Shown in pieces: positions 27,231-37,623 of a stretch of DNA of 51,258 nucleotides (positions within the stretch are counted from its first letter, which is position 1; each line of letters begins with the position of its first letter). The translations under genes and the position numbers were made by a program. The DNA lies in assembly GCA_945906965.1 (NCBI GenBank), contig CAMDRP010000010.1, positions 1-51,258 of the forward strand, given 5' to 3'. A model generated the notes under the pieces. It was not told the origin of the DNA. It saw only the letters and a program-made list of their open reading frames with translations, and did not search any database. Source of the stretch: Opitutus sp. GAS368 (GTDB taxonomy: Bacteria; Verrucomicrobiota; Verrucomicrobiia; Opitutales; Opitutaceae).

Positions 27231-29138
27231 ATGAGCGACCGAATTACGCACGAATGTGGCATCGCGATGGTACGGCTGTTAAAGCCGCTCTCTTATTATC
27301 AGGAGAAGTATGGTACGCCGTTGTGGGGGTTCACCAAGTTGTTCTTGCTGATGGAAAAACAGCACAACCGCGGCCAAGACGGTGCGGGTGTCTCGTGCGT
27401 GAAACTCGATGTGCCCGCCGGCGAGCCGTTCATGTTTCGCGAGCGCTGCGTGAAGAGCAATCCGCTCGATAAAATTTTCAAAACCTTACTCGGTGCCTAC
27501 AACGAAAAGGTCGCCGGCGGCACGATTCATCCTGAGTTCGCCGACACGGTAAAGAAGCATTTCGATTTTGGCGGGGAGTTGCTGATGGGGCATTTGCGCT
27601 ACGGCACCAGCGGTGGTTACAGTCTCAGCTCCTGCCATCCGTATTTTCGCCGCTCACCTTGGCCGACGCGCAATCTGGCGCTCTGCGGCAATTTCAACCT
27701 CACCAACACGACGGAGTTAAATGAATCGCTGACTGCGATGGGCCAACATCCGATCTTCGCCACGGACACGCAGGCGATCTTGGAGAAAATCGGCTTCTTC
27801 CTCGATGAAGAGCACGAGGACATTTACCGCTTCCTGCGGACGCGTAATCTCGCCGGCGAAGAACTTTCCCGTCGCATCAGCGAGGACCTCGACGTGGCTC
27901 GCGTCATCCGTCGCGCCTCGGAAAAGTGGGACGGTGGCTACACGCTGTGCGGCCAAATCGGCAACGGTGACGCCTTTGTCGCACGCGATCCTTCAGGCAT
28001 CCGGCCGGCGTTTTATTTTCAAAACGACGAAGTGATCGCTTTTGCCTCGGAACGAGCGCCGTTGATGACGGTGTTCGATCTTGCGGTCGAGCAGGTGCAG
28101 GAAGTCACGCCCGGTCACGTCGTCGTGATGAAGCGTCGCGGCACGATTACCTCGACGCAGTTCACTGCTTCCTTGCCGCGCACCTCGTGCTCGTTTGAGC
28201 GGATTTATTTCTCCCGCGGTAATGATTATGACATTTATCGCGAGCGGCAGGCGCTCGGTGGTGGTTTGGCCAATCAGGTGATCAAGTCGATCCATCACGA
28301 CTGGGGTAACACCGTTTTCAGTTTCATCCCCAATACGGCGGAAGTCGCGTACTACGGCCTGATGTCGGAGTTGCGCACGCGACGACGCGATGAGGTTAAA
28401 GCGGCCATTCTCAAAGCCAGTGCGGCGGGCCAGCTCAACGAAGCGCTCCTTGATGACCTCATTTTGCGCAACTGGCCGCGCGGCGAGAAGGTTGTGAGTA
28501 AGGACATCAAGATCCGTACCTTTATCGGCCAAGAAGGCATGCGTAACCAACTCGCGAGCCATGTGTACGACATCACTTATGGTTCGGTGAAACCCGGCGA
28601 TAATCTGGTCTGCGTGGACGATTCCATCGTGCGCGGGACGACGTTACGGAAATCGATTTTACGCATCCTCACGCGGCTCAATCCGCGGAAGATCGTGATC
28701 GTGTCGACGGCACCGCAGATTCGTTATCCGGATTGCTACGGCATTGATATGTCGGAACTTGGTAAGTTCGTCGCCTTCGAGGCGGCGGTGGCGTTGCTGA
28801 AGGAACGGGGCCAAGCGACGGTGCTCGATGAAGTTCACGCCTTGTGCCGCGCCGAAGTCGCGAACCCGACCGGTACCAATCACGTGCGCAAAATTTACGA
28901 GTCGTTTACCCCGGAGGAAATCTCGGCGAAGATCGTCGAACGCGTGCGCCCGAAGGACATTGAATGGAAGGGTGAGATCGAGATCATCTTCCAGACGATT
29001 GAGAATCTGCACACGGCGGTGCCGGAGCATTCCGGAGATTGGTATTTCACGGGCAAATATCCCACGCCCGGTGGTTATCGCGTCGTCAATCAGGCGTACT
29101 TGAACTATTTTGAAAAATCCGAGGGTCGGAGCTACTGA
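27231..29138 (+). CDS. purF: Amidophosphoribosyltransferase
   Basis: A 635-residue protein starting MSDRITHECGIAMVRLLKPL. The class II amidotransferase Cys is the ninth residue rather than the second, and the chain is longer than the common 470-510 residue PurF; both are features of the Bacteroidetes/Verrucomicrobia type. The glutaminase part has KQHNRGQDGAG and HLRYGTSGG; the phosphoribosyltransferase part has the PRPP loop LVCVDDSIVRGTT. It starts purine synthesis by making phosphoribosylamine from PRPP and glutamine. The ATG at 27231 is preferred to the in-frame start 12 bases upstream. purM follows 25 bases later. Confidence 0.93.
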   Translation: MSDRITHECGIAMVRLLKPLSYYQEKYGTPLWGFTKLFLLMEKQHNRGQDGAGVSCVKLDVPAGEPFMFRERCVKSNPLDKIFKTLLGAYNEKVAGGTIHPEFADTVKKHFDFGGELLMGHLRYGTSGGYSLSSCHPYFRRSPWPTRNLALCGNFNLTNTTELNESLTAMGQHPIFATDTQAILEKIGFFLDEEHEDIYRFLRTRNLAGEELSRRISEDLDVARVIRRASEKWDGGYTLCGQIGNGDAFVARDPSGIRPAFYFQNDEVIAFASERAPLMTVFDLAVEQVQEVTPGHVVVMKRRGTITSTQFTASLPRTSCSFERIYFSRGNDYDIYRERQALGGGLANQVIKSIHHDWGNTVFSFIPNTAEVAYYGLMSELRTRRRDEVKAAILKASAAGQLNEALLDDLILRNWPRGEKVVSKDIKIRTFIGQEGMRNQLASHVYDITYGSVKPGDNLVCVDDSIVRGTTLRKSILRILTRLNPRKIVIVSTAPQIRYPDCYGIDMSELGKFVAFEAAVALLKERGQATVLDEVHALCRAEVANPTGTNHVRKIYESFTPEEISAKIVERVRPKDIEWKGEIEIIFQTIENLHTAVPEHSGDWYFTGKYPTPGGYRVVNQAYLNYFEKSEGRSY

Positions 29139-29163
29139 GCCGGCCAGACGTTTTCATCCGACC

Positions 29164-30270
29164 ATGTCGCTTTCTTACGAATCCTCCGGGGTGAATTACG
29201 ATCAGCTCGATGCGTTCAAGCGGGCGTGTCAGCGGGCGGCGCGCACCACAGCGCCGCTGTTGGCGAGGCACGGTTACGCCGAGCCCGCGTCCACGCGCGG
29301 TGAAAGCTGTTACCTCATGGAAGCGGCCGACCACTACCTCGCTCACGTCGAGGAAGGACTCGGCACCAAGAATCTGGTGGCCGACGCGGTGTACGCGCAG
29401 ACGGGAAAAAATTTCTATCGAGAAATCTCCATCGATACAGTGGCTACGATCGTGAACGACCTGATCACGTGCGGCGCCTTGCCCATCTCGGTGGCGATGC
29501 ACGCAGCGGTGGGTGAGTCGGCGTGGTTTACGGACGAGGCGCGGATGCAGGCGCTCGTCGAGGGCTGGGCGGCGGGTTGTCGCAAGGCCGGCGCCGTGTG
29601 GGGCGGCGGCGAGACGCCGACGCTGCGCGGGATCGTCAACGCTAACGCTATCGTGCTCGCCGGCTCAGCGGTGGGTAAAATTCAGCCCAAAGCGCAGCGC
29701 ATCACCGGCGACGTGCGCGACGGCGATGCGGTCATCTTTTTGGCTTCGACGGGGGTTCAGACCAACGGGCTTAGCCTGTGTCGTTTGATCGCGGATAAAT
29801 TACCGCTCGGTTATCAGACGCCCATCGGTCACGGCGATACGCGCACGTACGGCGAGGCGTTGCTCGCGGCGTCGGCGATTTACGTGGATTTTGTGGGCCG
29901 ATGCCAAACAGCCGGGCTGAAACTTAATTATGTTTCCCACGTGACGGGCCACGGTTGGCGGAAATTAATGCGACTCGACGAGCCGTTTGTTTACGAGATC
30001 ACTGAGCCACGCGCCGCGCCGGCCTTGTTTAAATTTTTGATGGAAGCTGGACCGATCACCCTGCGTGAGGCTTACGCGACGTTTAACATGGGCATCGGGT
30101 TCGCTGCTTATGTCGCGCCCGATTTGGCGTCTGCCGTGGTTGCGGCCGCGCAGGCTTGCGGGCATGACGCTTGGATCGCGGGCAACGTGAAGAAAGTCGG
30201 CGACAAAAAAGCCGTCGTGATTCCCTCGCTCGGGCTGGAGTACGACGGCTCGACCTTGCAGGTGCGCTGA
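29164..30270 (+). CDS. purM: Phosphoribosylformylglycinamidine cyclo-ligase (AIR synthase)
   Basis: A 368-residue PurM-fold protein with DTVATIVNDLITCGALPISV, GWAAGCRKAGAVWGGGETPT and STGVQTNGLSLCR, the conserved ATP and substrate segments, plus the C-terminal HVTGHGWRKLMRL. It closes FGAM to AIR, the step after PurL. The ATG at 29164 (MSLSYESSGVNYDQLD) is chosen because the open extension upstream, to 29110, overlaps purF and is not family-like. It is probably in one operon with purF. Confidence 0.9.
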   Translation: MSLSYESSGVNYDQLDAFKRACQRAARTTAPLLARHGYAEPASTRGESCYLMEAADHYLAHVEEGLGTKNLVADAVYAQTGKNFYREISIDTVATIVNDLITCGALPISVAMHAAVGESAWFTDEARMQALVEGWAAGCRKAGAVWGGGETPTLRGIVNANAIVLAGSAVGKIQPKAQRITGDVRDGDAVIFLASTGVQTNGLSLCRLIADKLPLGYQTPIGHGDTRTYGEALLAASAIYVDFVGRCQTAGLKLNYVSHVTGHGWRKLMRLDEPFVYEITEPRAAPALFKFLMEAGPITLREAYATFNMGIGFAAYVAPDLASAVVAAAQACGHDAWIAGNVKKVGDKKAVVIPSLGLEYDGSTLQVR

Positions 30271-30282
30271 GGCCGTGGCGGA

Positions 30283-31449
30283 TCAACCGCCGTAGCACTC
30301 GAGATATTTCAGCCCCGTGCTCGTGTTAAAGATCACGACGGTGTCGTCGGGCTTCACTTGGTTGGCGGCGAGCAGGGTCTTCAGCGCGGCGTAGCAGGCG
30401 CCGCCTTCGGGGGCGGTGAAGACGCCCTCGCTGGAGCCGATTTCTTTGGTGCAGGTGATCATCAGCTCGTCGGAAATGGCGATGGCGCCACCGCCGGATT
30501 GGCGCAGAGCGTTGAGCATGATGAAATCACCGATGGCTTTCGGTACGCGCAAGCCGGAGGCGCGGGTGTGCGCGCCGAGGTGCTCGGCGGCAAATTTATC
30601 GCCCTGCGTGAAGGCGCGGACGATCGGCTGGCAGCCCTCGGCTTGCACACTATACATCCTTGGGCGCTTCGCATCGATCCAGCCCATGCGCTCCATCTCC
30701 TCGAAGGCTTTCCACATGCCGACGAGGCCCGTGCCGCCCCCGGTGGGATAAAGAATAACGTCAGGCAGCGTCCAATTGAGTTGTTCCGCCAGTTCGTAGC
30801 CGAGGGTTTTTTTGCCTTCAGCGCGGTAGGGTTCTTTTAACGTTGAAACATCGAACCAGCCCTCGGCGACTTTGCGTTTGGCGACTTCGGCGCCGCAGTC
30901 GGTGATCAGGCCGTTGATGAGCGTGACGTGGGCGCCCATCTGTTCGCATTCGATGATGTTGGCCTTGGGCGTGTCACGGGGCATGAAGAGATAGGCTTCC
31001 ATCCCGGCGCGGGCCGCGTAGGCGGCGAGGGCGCCGGCGGCGTTGCCGGCGGAGGGGGCGGCGAGTTTTTTGAGTCCGTATTGCTTAGCCATGGAAACGG
31101 CGGCGGTCATGCCGCGGGCCTTGAAACTGGCGGTGGGGTTCTGCGCTTCGTCTTTGATGAAGAGGCGGCTGAGGCCGTGTTTGGCGCCGAGGCGTGGGGC
31201 GGGTAAGAGCGGGGTCCAGCCTTCGCCGAGCGTGACGATGTCGGCGGTGTTTTTAACGGGAAGGACTTCGCGGTAACGCCAGAGAGATTTCTCGCGGGTG
31301 TGCAGGGATTCTTTGGTGAGAGTCTTTGCGGCGGCGGCGAGATCGTAGTGGGCGAAGAGCGGTTTGCCGCAGGCCGTGCAGACATTTTGAGGGACGGCGG
31401 CGTCGTACTCTTTATGGCAGGCGGTGCAGGCGAGGTGCGTCAGGTGCAT
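30283..31449 (-). CDS. thrC: Threonine synthase with N-terminal zinc ribbon
   Basis: A 388-residue fold-type II PLP enzyme. The N-terminus carries two Cys pairs ([11 protein letters not shown] and VCTACGKPL) that form a small zinc ribbon. The PLP Lys lies in [11 protein letters not shown], and a phosphate-binding loop reads [11 protein letters not shown]. It converts O-phosphohomoserine to threonine. I chose the ATG at 31449 ([11 protein letters not shown]) because it puts the ribbon right at the N-terminus; the open extension to 31623 reads as non-protein. It ends 12 bases from the convergent purM. Confidence 0.88.
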   Translation of the reverse strand: MHLTHLACTACHKEYDAAVPQNVCTACGKPLFAHYDLAAAAKTLTKESLHTREKSLWRYREVLPVKNTADIVTLGEGWTPLLPAPRLGAKHGLSRLFIKDEAQNPTASFKARGMTAAVSMAKQYGLKKLAAPSAGNAAGALAAYAARAGMEAYLFMPRDTPKANIIECEQMGAHVTLINGLITDCGAEVAKRKVAEGWFDVSTLKEPYRAEGKKTLGYELAEQLNWTLPDVILYPTGGGTGLVGMWKAFEEMERMGWIDAKRPRMYSVQAEGCQPIVRAFTQGDKFAAEHLGAHTRASGLRVPKAIGDFIMLNALRQSGGGAIAISDELMITCTKEIGSSEGVFTAPEGGACYAALKTLLAANQVKPDDTVVIFNTSTGLKYLECYGG

Positions 31450-31631
31450 CGGGGCCAAGGCAAAGCACGCGCCGTGCGCGACGCAATCGCCGCTTTGAAT
31501 ATCTGCGTGCGAGGTAGACCGGGGCACGCTCAAGCCTGTTCGCTTAGGATCGCGAACGGGCGGATGGCGGGTCGAAGTTAGGCAATTTTCGGGTGGTTTC
31601 GCGCCGCCGAGGAGGGCGAGCATCCAGCTAG

Positions 31632-31898
31632 GGCAGAGCGTTGCCGCCGGTGGCGCTGGTCAAGGCCTCGACGCGCGATTCCACGATTACTCCGCACCGT
31701 GACCAGACCGTGCTCGCTCCGAATGACAATTGCTCCAACTCCGCCAACGCTTTTGCGATCGCGAGCACGGCTACGGCCGTGGGTGCGTTCTTGTTATTTA
31801 CCGGCAGCAAAGACACCGCGGTGCTCACGCCGGGCAGTTACACGGCGGTCGTGAGCGGTGTCAGCGTTAGGACGGACACGGCGCTCGTCGAGTTCTAG
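31632..31898 (+). pseudogene. Remnant of a large secreted verrucomicrobial protein
   Basis: An 88-codon open stretch with no credible start, bounded by in-frame stops. Its end, NAFAIASTATAVGAFLLFTG then TPGSYTAVVSGV then TALVEF, is recognisable as the C-terminal repeat region found in big secreted proteins of Opitutaceae and relatives. Intact copies read, from memory, LTLTPGSYTAVVSGVNGTTGVALVEVYE. Two residues are missing before TPGSY, and the frame stops one residue into the final motif. The rest of the 31450-31993 interval is the thrC upstream region (31450-31631) and a short leader to 31994 with nothing recognisable. Confidence 0.6.
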
Positions 31899-31993
31899 GA
31901 GGTGCCGTGATTATTCCGTTTTAAGCGAATCGACTGGGAGCAGCGTTGACGGCTTAGGACTGCGCCGACAACTCTCGGTTAACCCCAGTCTGC

Positions 31994-32707
31994 ATGCGCC
32001 CCATTGTACAAATTTCGTTGGACCTTACGGATCGTAAAGAAGCGCTCGAAACGGCCGCGTTGGCGATGCGTGCGGGCGTGGATTGGCTCGAGGCCGGTAC
32101 GCCGTTTATTTTGGCGGAAGGCGTGCATGGCGTTCGAGCTTTGCGCGAGCGTTTTCCCGGTGTACCGATCGTTGCGGATCTGAAAATCATGGACGGCGGT
32201 TATCTTGAAGCCGAGATGATGGCCAGGGCCGGCGCGACGCACGTCGTCGTCATGGGCCGCGCGCACGCAGAGACGCTCAAATGCGTCGTAAAAGCGGGGC
32301 GTGATTACGGCGTCAAAATCATGGGCGATAATCTGGGCTTCCCTGATATGGTCGCGGGTGCAAAACTTATTGAGGATCTTGGCTGTGACTTTGTGATTCA
32401 CCATATCGGCTACGACGAGCGCCGCGGCATCGCCGCAGCGGGCAGACGCATGCCGAGCCCGCTCGATGATCTGCGCGCGGTGGTCGCAGCGGTTAATGTG
32501 CCCGTCCAAGCCGTGGGTGGCCTGACGCTCGAGCAAGCGGTACGTACGCCGGAGTTTGGTGCTCCGCTCGTCGTGATCGGCGCGCCGCTGGCGGTGGATG
32601 CGGATGCGTTTCGCACCGCTGATGGTAATCTCGAAGGCACGCTGCGAATCATCTGTGAGCGCGTCCATGGTTACGGTGATGTACCCGTAGGAAAATTTCC
32701 CCGATGA
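31994..32707 (+). CDS. HPS/KGPDC-like decarboxylase or aldolase (OMP decarboxylase superfamily)
   Basis: A 237-residue TIM-barrel protein with the superfamily phosphate and metal motif DLKIMDGG (Asp62, Lys64, Asp67) and the N-terminal strand Asp10 (QISLDLTD). This group includes hexulose-6-phosphate synthase and 3-keto-L-gulonate-6-phosphate decarboxylase, which act on keto-sugar phosphates. The C-terminal VPVQAVGGLTLEQA and LVVIGAPL are the phosphate-binding strands. It is the first gene of a tight operon: it overlaps the next start by four bases. Which sugar phosphate it uses is unknown. Confidence 0.82.
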   Translation: MRPIVQISLDLTDRKEALETAALAMRAGVDWLEAGTPFILAEGVHGVRALRERFPGVPIVADLKIMDGGYLEAEMMARAGATHVVVMGRAHAETLKCVVKAGRDYGVKIMGDNLGFPDMVAGAKLIEDLGCDFVIHHIGYDERRGIAAAGRRMPSPLDDLRAVVAAVNVPVQAVGGLTLEQAVRTPEFGAPLVVIGAPLAVDADAFRTADGNLEGTLRIICERVHGYGDVPVGKFPR

Positions 32708-33729
32708 AAAGTCCCGCCGTCGTCAACTACTCGTCTGAACCCAACAGCGTAGAATTACGCGAAGTCTCCCGGCCTGAGCCCGGCCCAGAGGACATTATCC
32801 TCGCGGTCGAGGCGGTCGGCGTGTGCGGCAGCGATCTGCATCAATGGACGGCCTCGCACAGTTGGAAGGTCAATTATCCTGTCGTCCTCGGGCACGAGTT
32901 TGGCGGACGTATCGCCGAACTAGGATCGGCCGTGCGCGGTTGGAAAGAAGGCGACCGCGTCGTGAGCGAGACGGCCGCGGTGATCGATCCCGATAGCCCG
33001 CTGACACGGGAAGGACTTTATAATTTAGAGCCATCGCGAAAGGGCTTCGGTTACGGCGTCAACGGCGCGATGACACGCTTTGTGCGCGTGCCGGCGCGTT
33101 GCTTGCATCGCGTGCCCGATGGGCTGGCGATGGAACAAGCCGCGCTGACCGAGCCGTGCTGTGTGGCCTTCAATGCCGTGATCAACAACGCCCGTGTACG
33201 TCCCGGCGATCGCGTGGTCGTACTCGGGCCCGGCCCGATCGGAATTTTGTGCGCGGCGATGGCGCGACTCGCAGGAGCGCAGGTGGCGCTCGTCGGGCTT
33301 GAGCGTGATCGTACGCGCCTCGAAGTGGCGAAAGTTTACGGCTGCGAAGTAATCGTCGGTGATGCGACAGCGTGGGCCAAGTCGCGTGATGGTCTCGGCG
33401 TCGACGGAGTGATCGATGCGGCGGGTGCGTCGGCGGCGCTGAAAGTCGCGATGGAACTGGTGCGTCCCAATGGCTGGATCAGCAAAGTGGGTTGGGGCCC
33501 GCAGCCACTGGGTTTCTCGCTCGATCCACTCGTGCAGAAGAACATCACGCTGCAAGGCAGCTTCAGTCACAATTGGCCGGTGTGGGAGCGCGTTCTGGCA
33601 CTCTTAGCCTCGGGTCAACTTGACGTGCGTCCCATCATGGGCGGCGTGTGGGGACTCGAATCGTGGCACGACGCGTTTGAAAAAATGCACTCCGGCGCGA
33701 TCGTGAAAGCGGTGTTGAAACCCGTGTAA
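32704..33729 (+). CDS. Zinc-dependent medium-chain sugar/polyol dehydrogenase, structural zinc site lost
   Basis: A 341-residue MDR protein with catalytic zinc ligands Cys41 (GVCGSDLHQ) and His64-Glu65 (VLGHEFGG), and a Rossmann nucleotide loop VLGPGPIGILCAAM. The lobe at about residues 95-118 (VIDPDSPLTREGLYNLEPSR), where relatives carry four structural-zinc cysteines, has none. Closest in kind are sorbitol/L-iditol and L-threonine dehydrogenases. The stop is 18 bases before the SDR start. It probably oxidises a hydroxyl of the sugar handled by this operon. Confidence 0.88.
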   Translation: MKSPAVVNYSSEPNSVELREVSRPEPGPEDIILAVEAVGVCGSDLHQWTASHSWKVNYPVVLGHEFGGRIAELGSAVRGWKEGDRVVSETAAVIDPDSPLTREGLYNLEPSRKGFGYGVNGAMTRFVRVPARCLHRVPDGLAMEQAALTEPCCVAFNAVINNARVRPGDRVVVLGPGPIGILCAAMARLAGAQVALVGLERDRTRLEVAKVYGCEVIVGDATAWAKSRDGLGVDGVIDAAGASAALKVAMELVRPNGWISKVGWGPQPLGFSLDPLVQKNITLQGSFSHNWPVWERVLALLASGQLDVRPIMGGVWGLESWHDAFEKMHSGAIVKAVLKPV

Positions 33730-33747
33730 TCGAGCGCGTTGTTGACC

Positions 33748-34518
33748 ATGCGCTTAAAGGACAAAGTCATCATCGTCACCGGTGCTACCTCGGGAATTGG
33801 ACAGGCGATCGCGGAGCGTTGCGTCGCGGAAGGAGCGCGCGTGCTGGTGCACGGGATCGTGAGCGCGGACGGCGAGGCGGTCGTGAAAAAACTAGGTGCG
33901 GCGGCGGCGTTACACCTCGACGATTTGGTGGATCCGACGAGTGCGGGGCGTATTGTGGCGGCGGCGCGCGCGGCATTTGGTCGGGTCGATGCGCTGGTGA
34001 ACAATGCCGCGATCGTGCCGCGCAGTACGTTGGCGACGGCGACCGTGGAAAATTTTGACCGCACGATGGCGATCAACGTGCGGGCGCCGTTTTTTTTGAT
34101 TCAGGCGGCGTTTCCCGAGCTGAAAGCGAATCAAGGCTGCGTGTTGAACATCGGTTCGATCAACGCGTACAGCGGCGAAGCTACGCTCCTCGATTACAGC
34201 CTTTCCAAAGGCGCCCTGCAGACGCTCTCGCGCAATCTCGCCAACGCGCACGGTACAGATCGGGTACGGATTAACCACCTCAACGTTGGTTGGGTGCTGA
34301 CGGCGCGCGAATATGCGGACCAACAAAAATGGGGGCAGGCGGCGGATTGGCCGGAGCACCTGCCGGCGGTGTTCGCGCCTTCGGGTCGGTTAATGCGACC
34401 CGAAGAAATCGCAGCGGCGGCCGTGTATTGGCTCGGTGATGAATCGCGGCCGATCACCGGCTCGGTCGTCGAGTTGGAGCAATTTTCAGTGTTCGGTCGC
34501 AACGCGGTGAAGATTTAA
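33748..34518 (+). CDS. Short-chain dehydrogenase/reductase
   Basis: A 256-residue classical SDR with cofactor loop TGATSGIG (11-18), NNAA near 85-88, catalytic Ser137 (NIGSINAYSG), Tyr150 and Lys154 (DYSLSK). It is a NAD(P)-linked oxidoreductase, most likely acting on a sugar or sugar acid in view of its neighbours. The ATG at 33748 is chosen because it gives the usual MRLKDKVIIVTG start; the preceding TTG codons are less likely. A 13-base gap separates it from the TIM-barrel gene downstream. Confidence 0.88.
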   Translation: MRLKDKVIIVTGATSGIGQAIAERCVAEGARVLVHGIVSADGEAVVKKLGAAAALHLDDLVDPTSAGRIVAAARAAFGRVDALVNNAAIVPRSTLATATVENFDRTMAINVRAPFFLIQAAFPELKANQGCVLNIGSINAYSGEATLLDYSLSKGALQTLSRNLANAHGTDRVRINHLNVGWVLTAREYADQQKWGQAADWPEHLPAVFAPSGRLMRPEEIAAAAVYWLGDESRPITGSVVELEQFSVFGRNAVKI

Positions 34519-34531
34519 TTTTTTTTTAATA

Positions 34532-35422
34532 ATGCCTAAACTCGCCGCATTTCCCAAGGCCTTCATGCGGGCGCTCTGCAAGGACGGTACGATGACGTTG
34601 CGCGAATGGGTCGATCTCTCGGCTCCGCTCGGACTCGACGGGCTGGAGTATTACAGCGGGATGCTGGAGCTGGCCGATCCGGCGAATTGGCCGGTGGCGC
34701 GGCGCACGGTGGAAGAGCGCGGGATGGTGATTCCGATGCTGTGTTGCTCGCCGGATTTCTCGCACCCCGATGTGGATTTTCGCGCGCAGGAAATTGAGAA
34801 GGAAAAAAACTGGATTCGGATGGCGGCGGCGCTGGGCGCAGGTTATTGCCGAGTGCTTTCTGGGCAGCGGCGACCGGAGCTGACGCGGGAGCGCGGGCTT
34901 GATTTGGTCGCGCAGAGTATCGAGGCCTGTTTGCCCGAGGCCGAACGTTGCGGCGTCACGCTGATCATCGAGAATCATTACAAAGACGATTTTTGGAGTT
35001 ACCCGGAGTTTGCGCAGAAGATGGATGTGTTTTGCGAGCTGGTAGCACGCGTGAAACACCCGCGCTTCGGCGTGAACTACGACCCGAGTAATGCGTTTCT
35101 CGCGGGGGATGATCCGCTGGAGTTGCTCGAGCGAGTGAAGCACCGGGTCGTGACCATGCACGCGAGTGATCGCTATCTGGCCGAGGGCACAATCGAGGAT
35201 TTGCGCCGGGATGAAACCGGGGCGGAGGGCTACGCCAAACGCCTCCGGCACGGGACGATTGGCAAGGGTTTGAACGACTACGATGCGATCTTCGGGACGT
35301 TGAAAGCCGTGGGTTTTGACGGCTGGGTGAGCATCGAGGATGGGGTCGATGGCATGGAGCAATTGGCGGAGAGCGTGCAATTCGTTCGTCGGAAGTTGCG
35401 GCAGCATTGGCCGGCAGCTTAG
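34532..35422 (+). CDS. Xylose-isomerase-like TIM-barrel sugar isomerase/epimerase
   Basis: A 296-residue protein of the AP-endonuclease-2-like family. Metal-binding acids and histidines sit at barrel strand ends: GLDGLEYYSGM, VTLIIENHYKDDF (the Glu-Asn-His of this family), FGVNYDPSNAF, VVTMHASDRYL and GWVSIEDGVDG. Members interconvert keto-sugars or inososes. It is the last gene of the four-gene unit 31994-35422. Hydroxypyruvate-isomerase and inosose-dehydratase relatives share this layout, so the reaction stays open. Confidence 0.85.
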   Translation: MPKLAAFPKAFMRALCKDGTMTLREWVDLSAPLGLDGLEYYSGMLELADPANWPVARRTVEERGMVIPMLCCSPDFSHPDVDFRAQEIEKEKNWIRMAAALGAGYCRVLSGQRRPELTRERGLDLVAQSIEACLPEAERCGVTLIIENHYKDDFWSYPEFAQKMDVFCELVARVKHPRFGVNYDPSNAFLAGDDPLELLERVKHRVVTMHASDRYLAEGTIEDLRRDETGAEGYAKRLRHGTIGKGLNDYDAIFGTLKAVGFDGWVSIEDGVDGMEQLAESVQFVRRKLRQHWPAA

Positions 35423-35463
35423 ATTTAGCTCTCAATTTGTCTCGGGTAGGGTCAGTTTGAGTT

Positions 35464-37248
<1,785 letters not shown>

Positions 37249-37285
37249 TTTTCGTTTCTCATTTTGAGCAGTCCCTCAGGCGACT

Positions 37286-37522
37286 TTATTTTAAAACCCC
37301 GGTTTTTGAACCGGGTTTTTTTGAATTTTCGAGCGTGGCTCGACTGAGAAAAAAGACGACCTGCAGGCCCTCGGTGATCGTAGTGATTTTACCATCGAGG
37401 TGGTAAACGAGAATGCTGTCGGCGGTGGCGTCCTCGGGCTGACCCATGTCGATGGGATCTTGGGCGACGAAGACGCCGACCGACGGGTGCGAGTAGGGCG
37501 GGTTAAGAAAGCAGCGTCTCAT
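37286..37522 (-). pseudogene. Doubtful 78-codon open frame or gene remnant
   Basis: An open frame reading MRRCFLNPPYSHPSVGVF onward, with a fairly protein-like middle (ADSILVYHLDGKITTITEG). It ends within the helicase terminator, which argues against an intact gene. I recognise no family. It is most likely a decayed fragment or chance frame. The rest of the 37249-37623 gap holds only the terminator and the end of the CE12 gene's 3' flank. Confidence 0.25.
37293..37322 (+). terminator. Intrinsic terminator after the DEAD-box helicase
   Basis: An inverted repeat aaaaccccggtt / aaccgggttttt around the loop tttg (37305-37308), with one mismatch in the stem, ending in a T tract, 45 bases after the helicase stop. 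Confidence 0.85.
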
Positions 37523-37623
37523 GTAAAGTGGCAGTAAAAGTCAGCCGCCAAGACGAACAAATCCCAGAAATATTTTAACCGCGACCGGATGAAAATTTTC
37601 GTCCCGTTTCTTAGGCTCCGTGT

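Noticed and set aside
31450-31623. A longer N-terminus for threonine synthase
   Set aside because: The 58 extra residues are unlike the family, and the zinc ribbon begins naturally at 31449.
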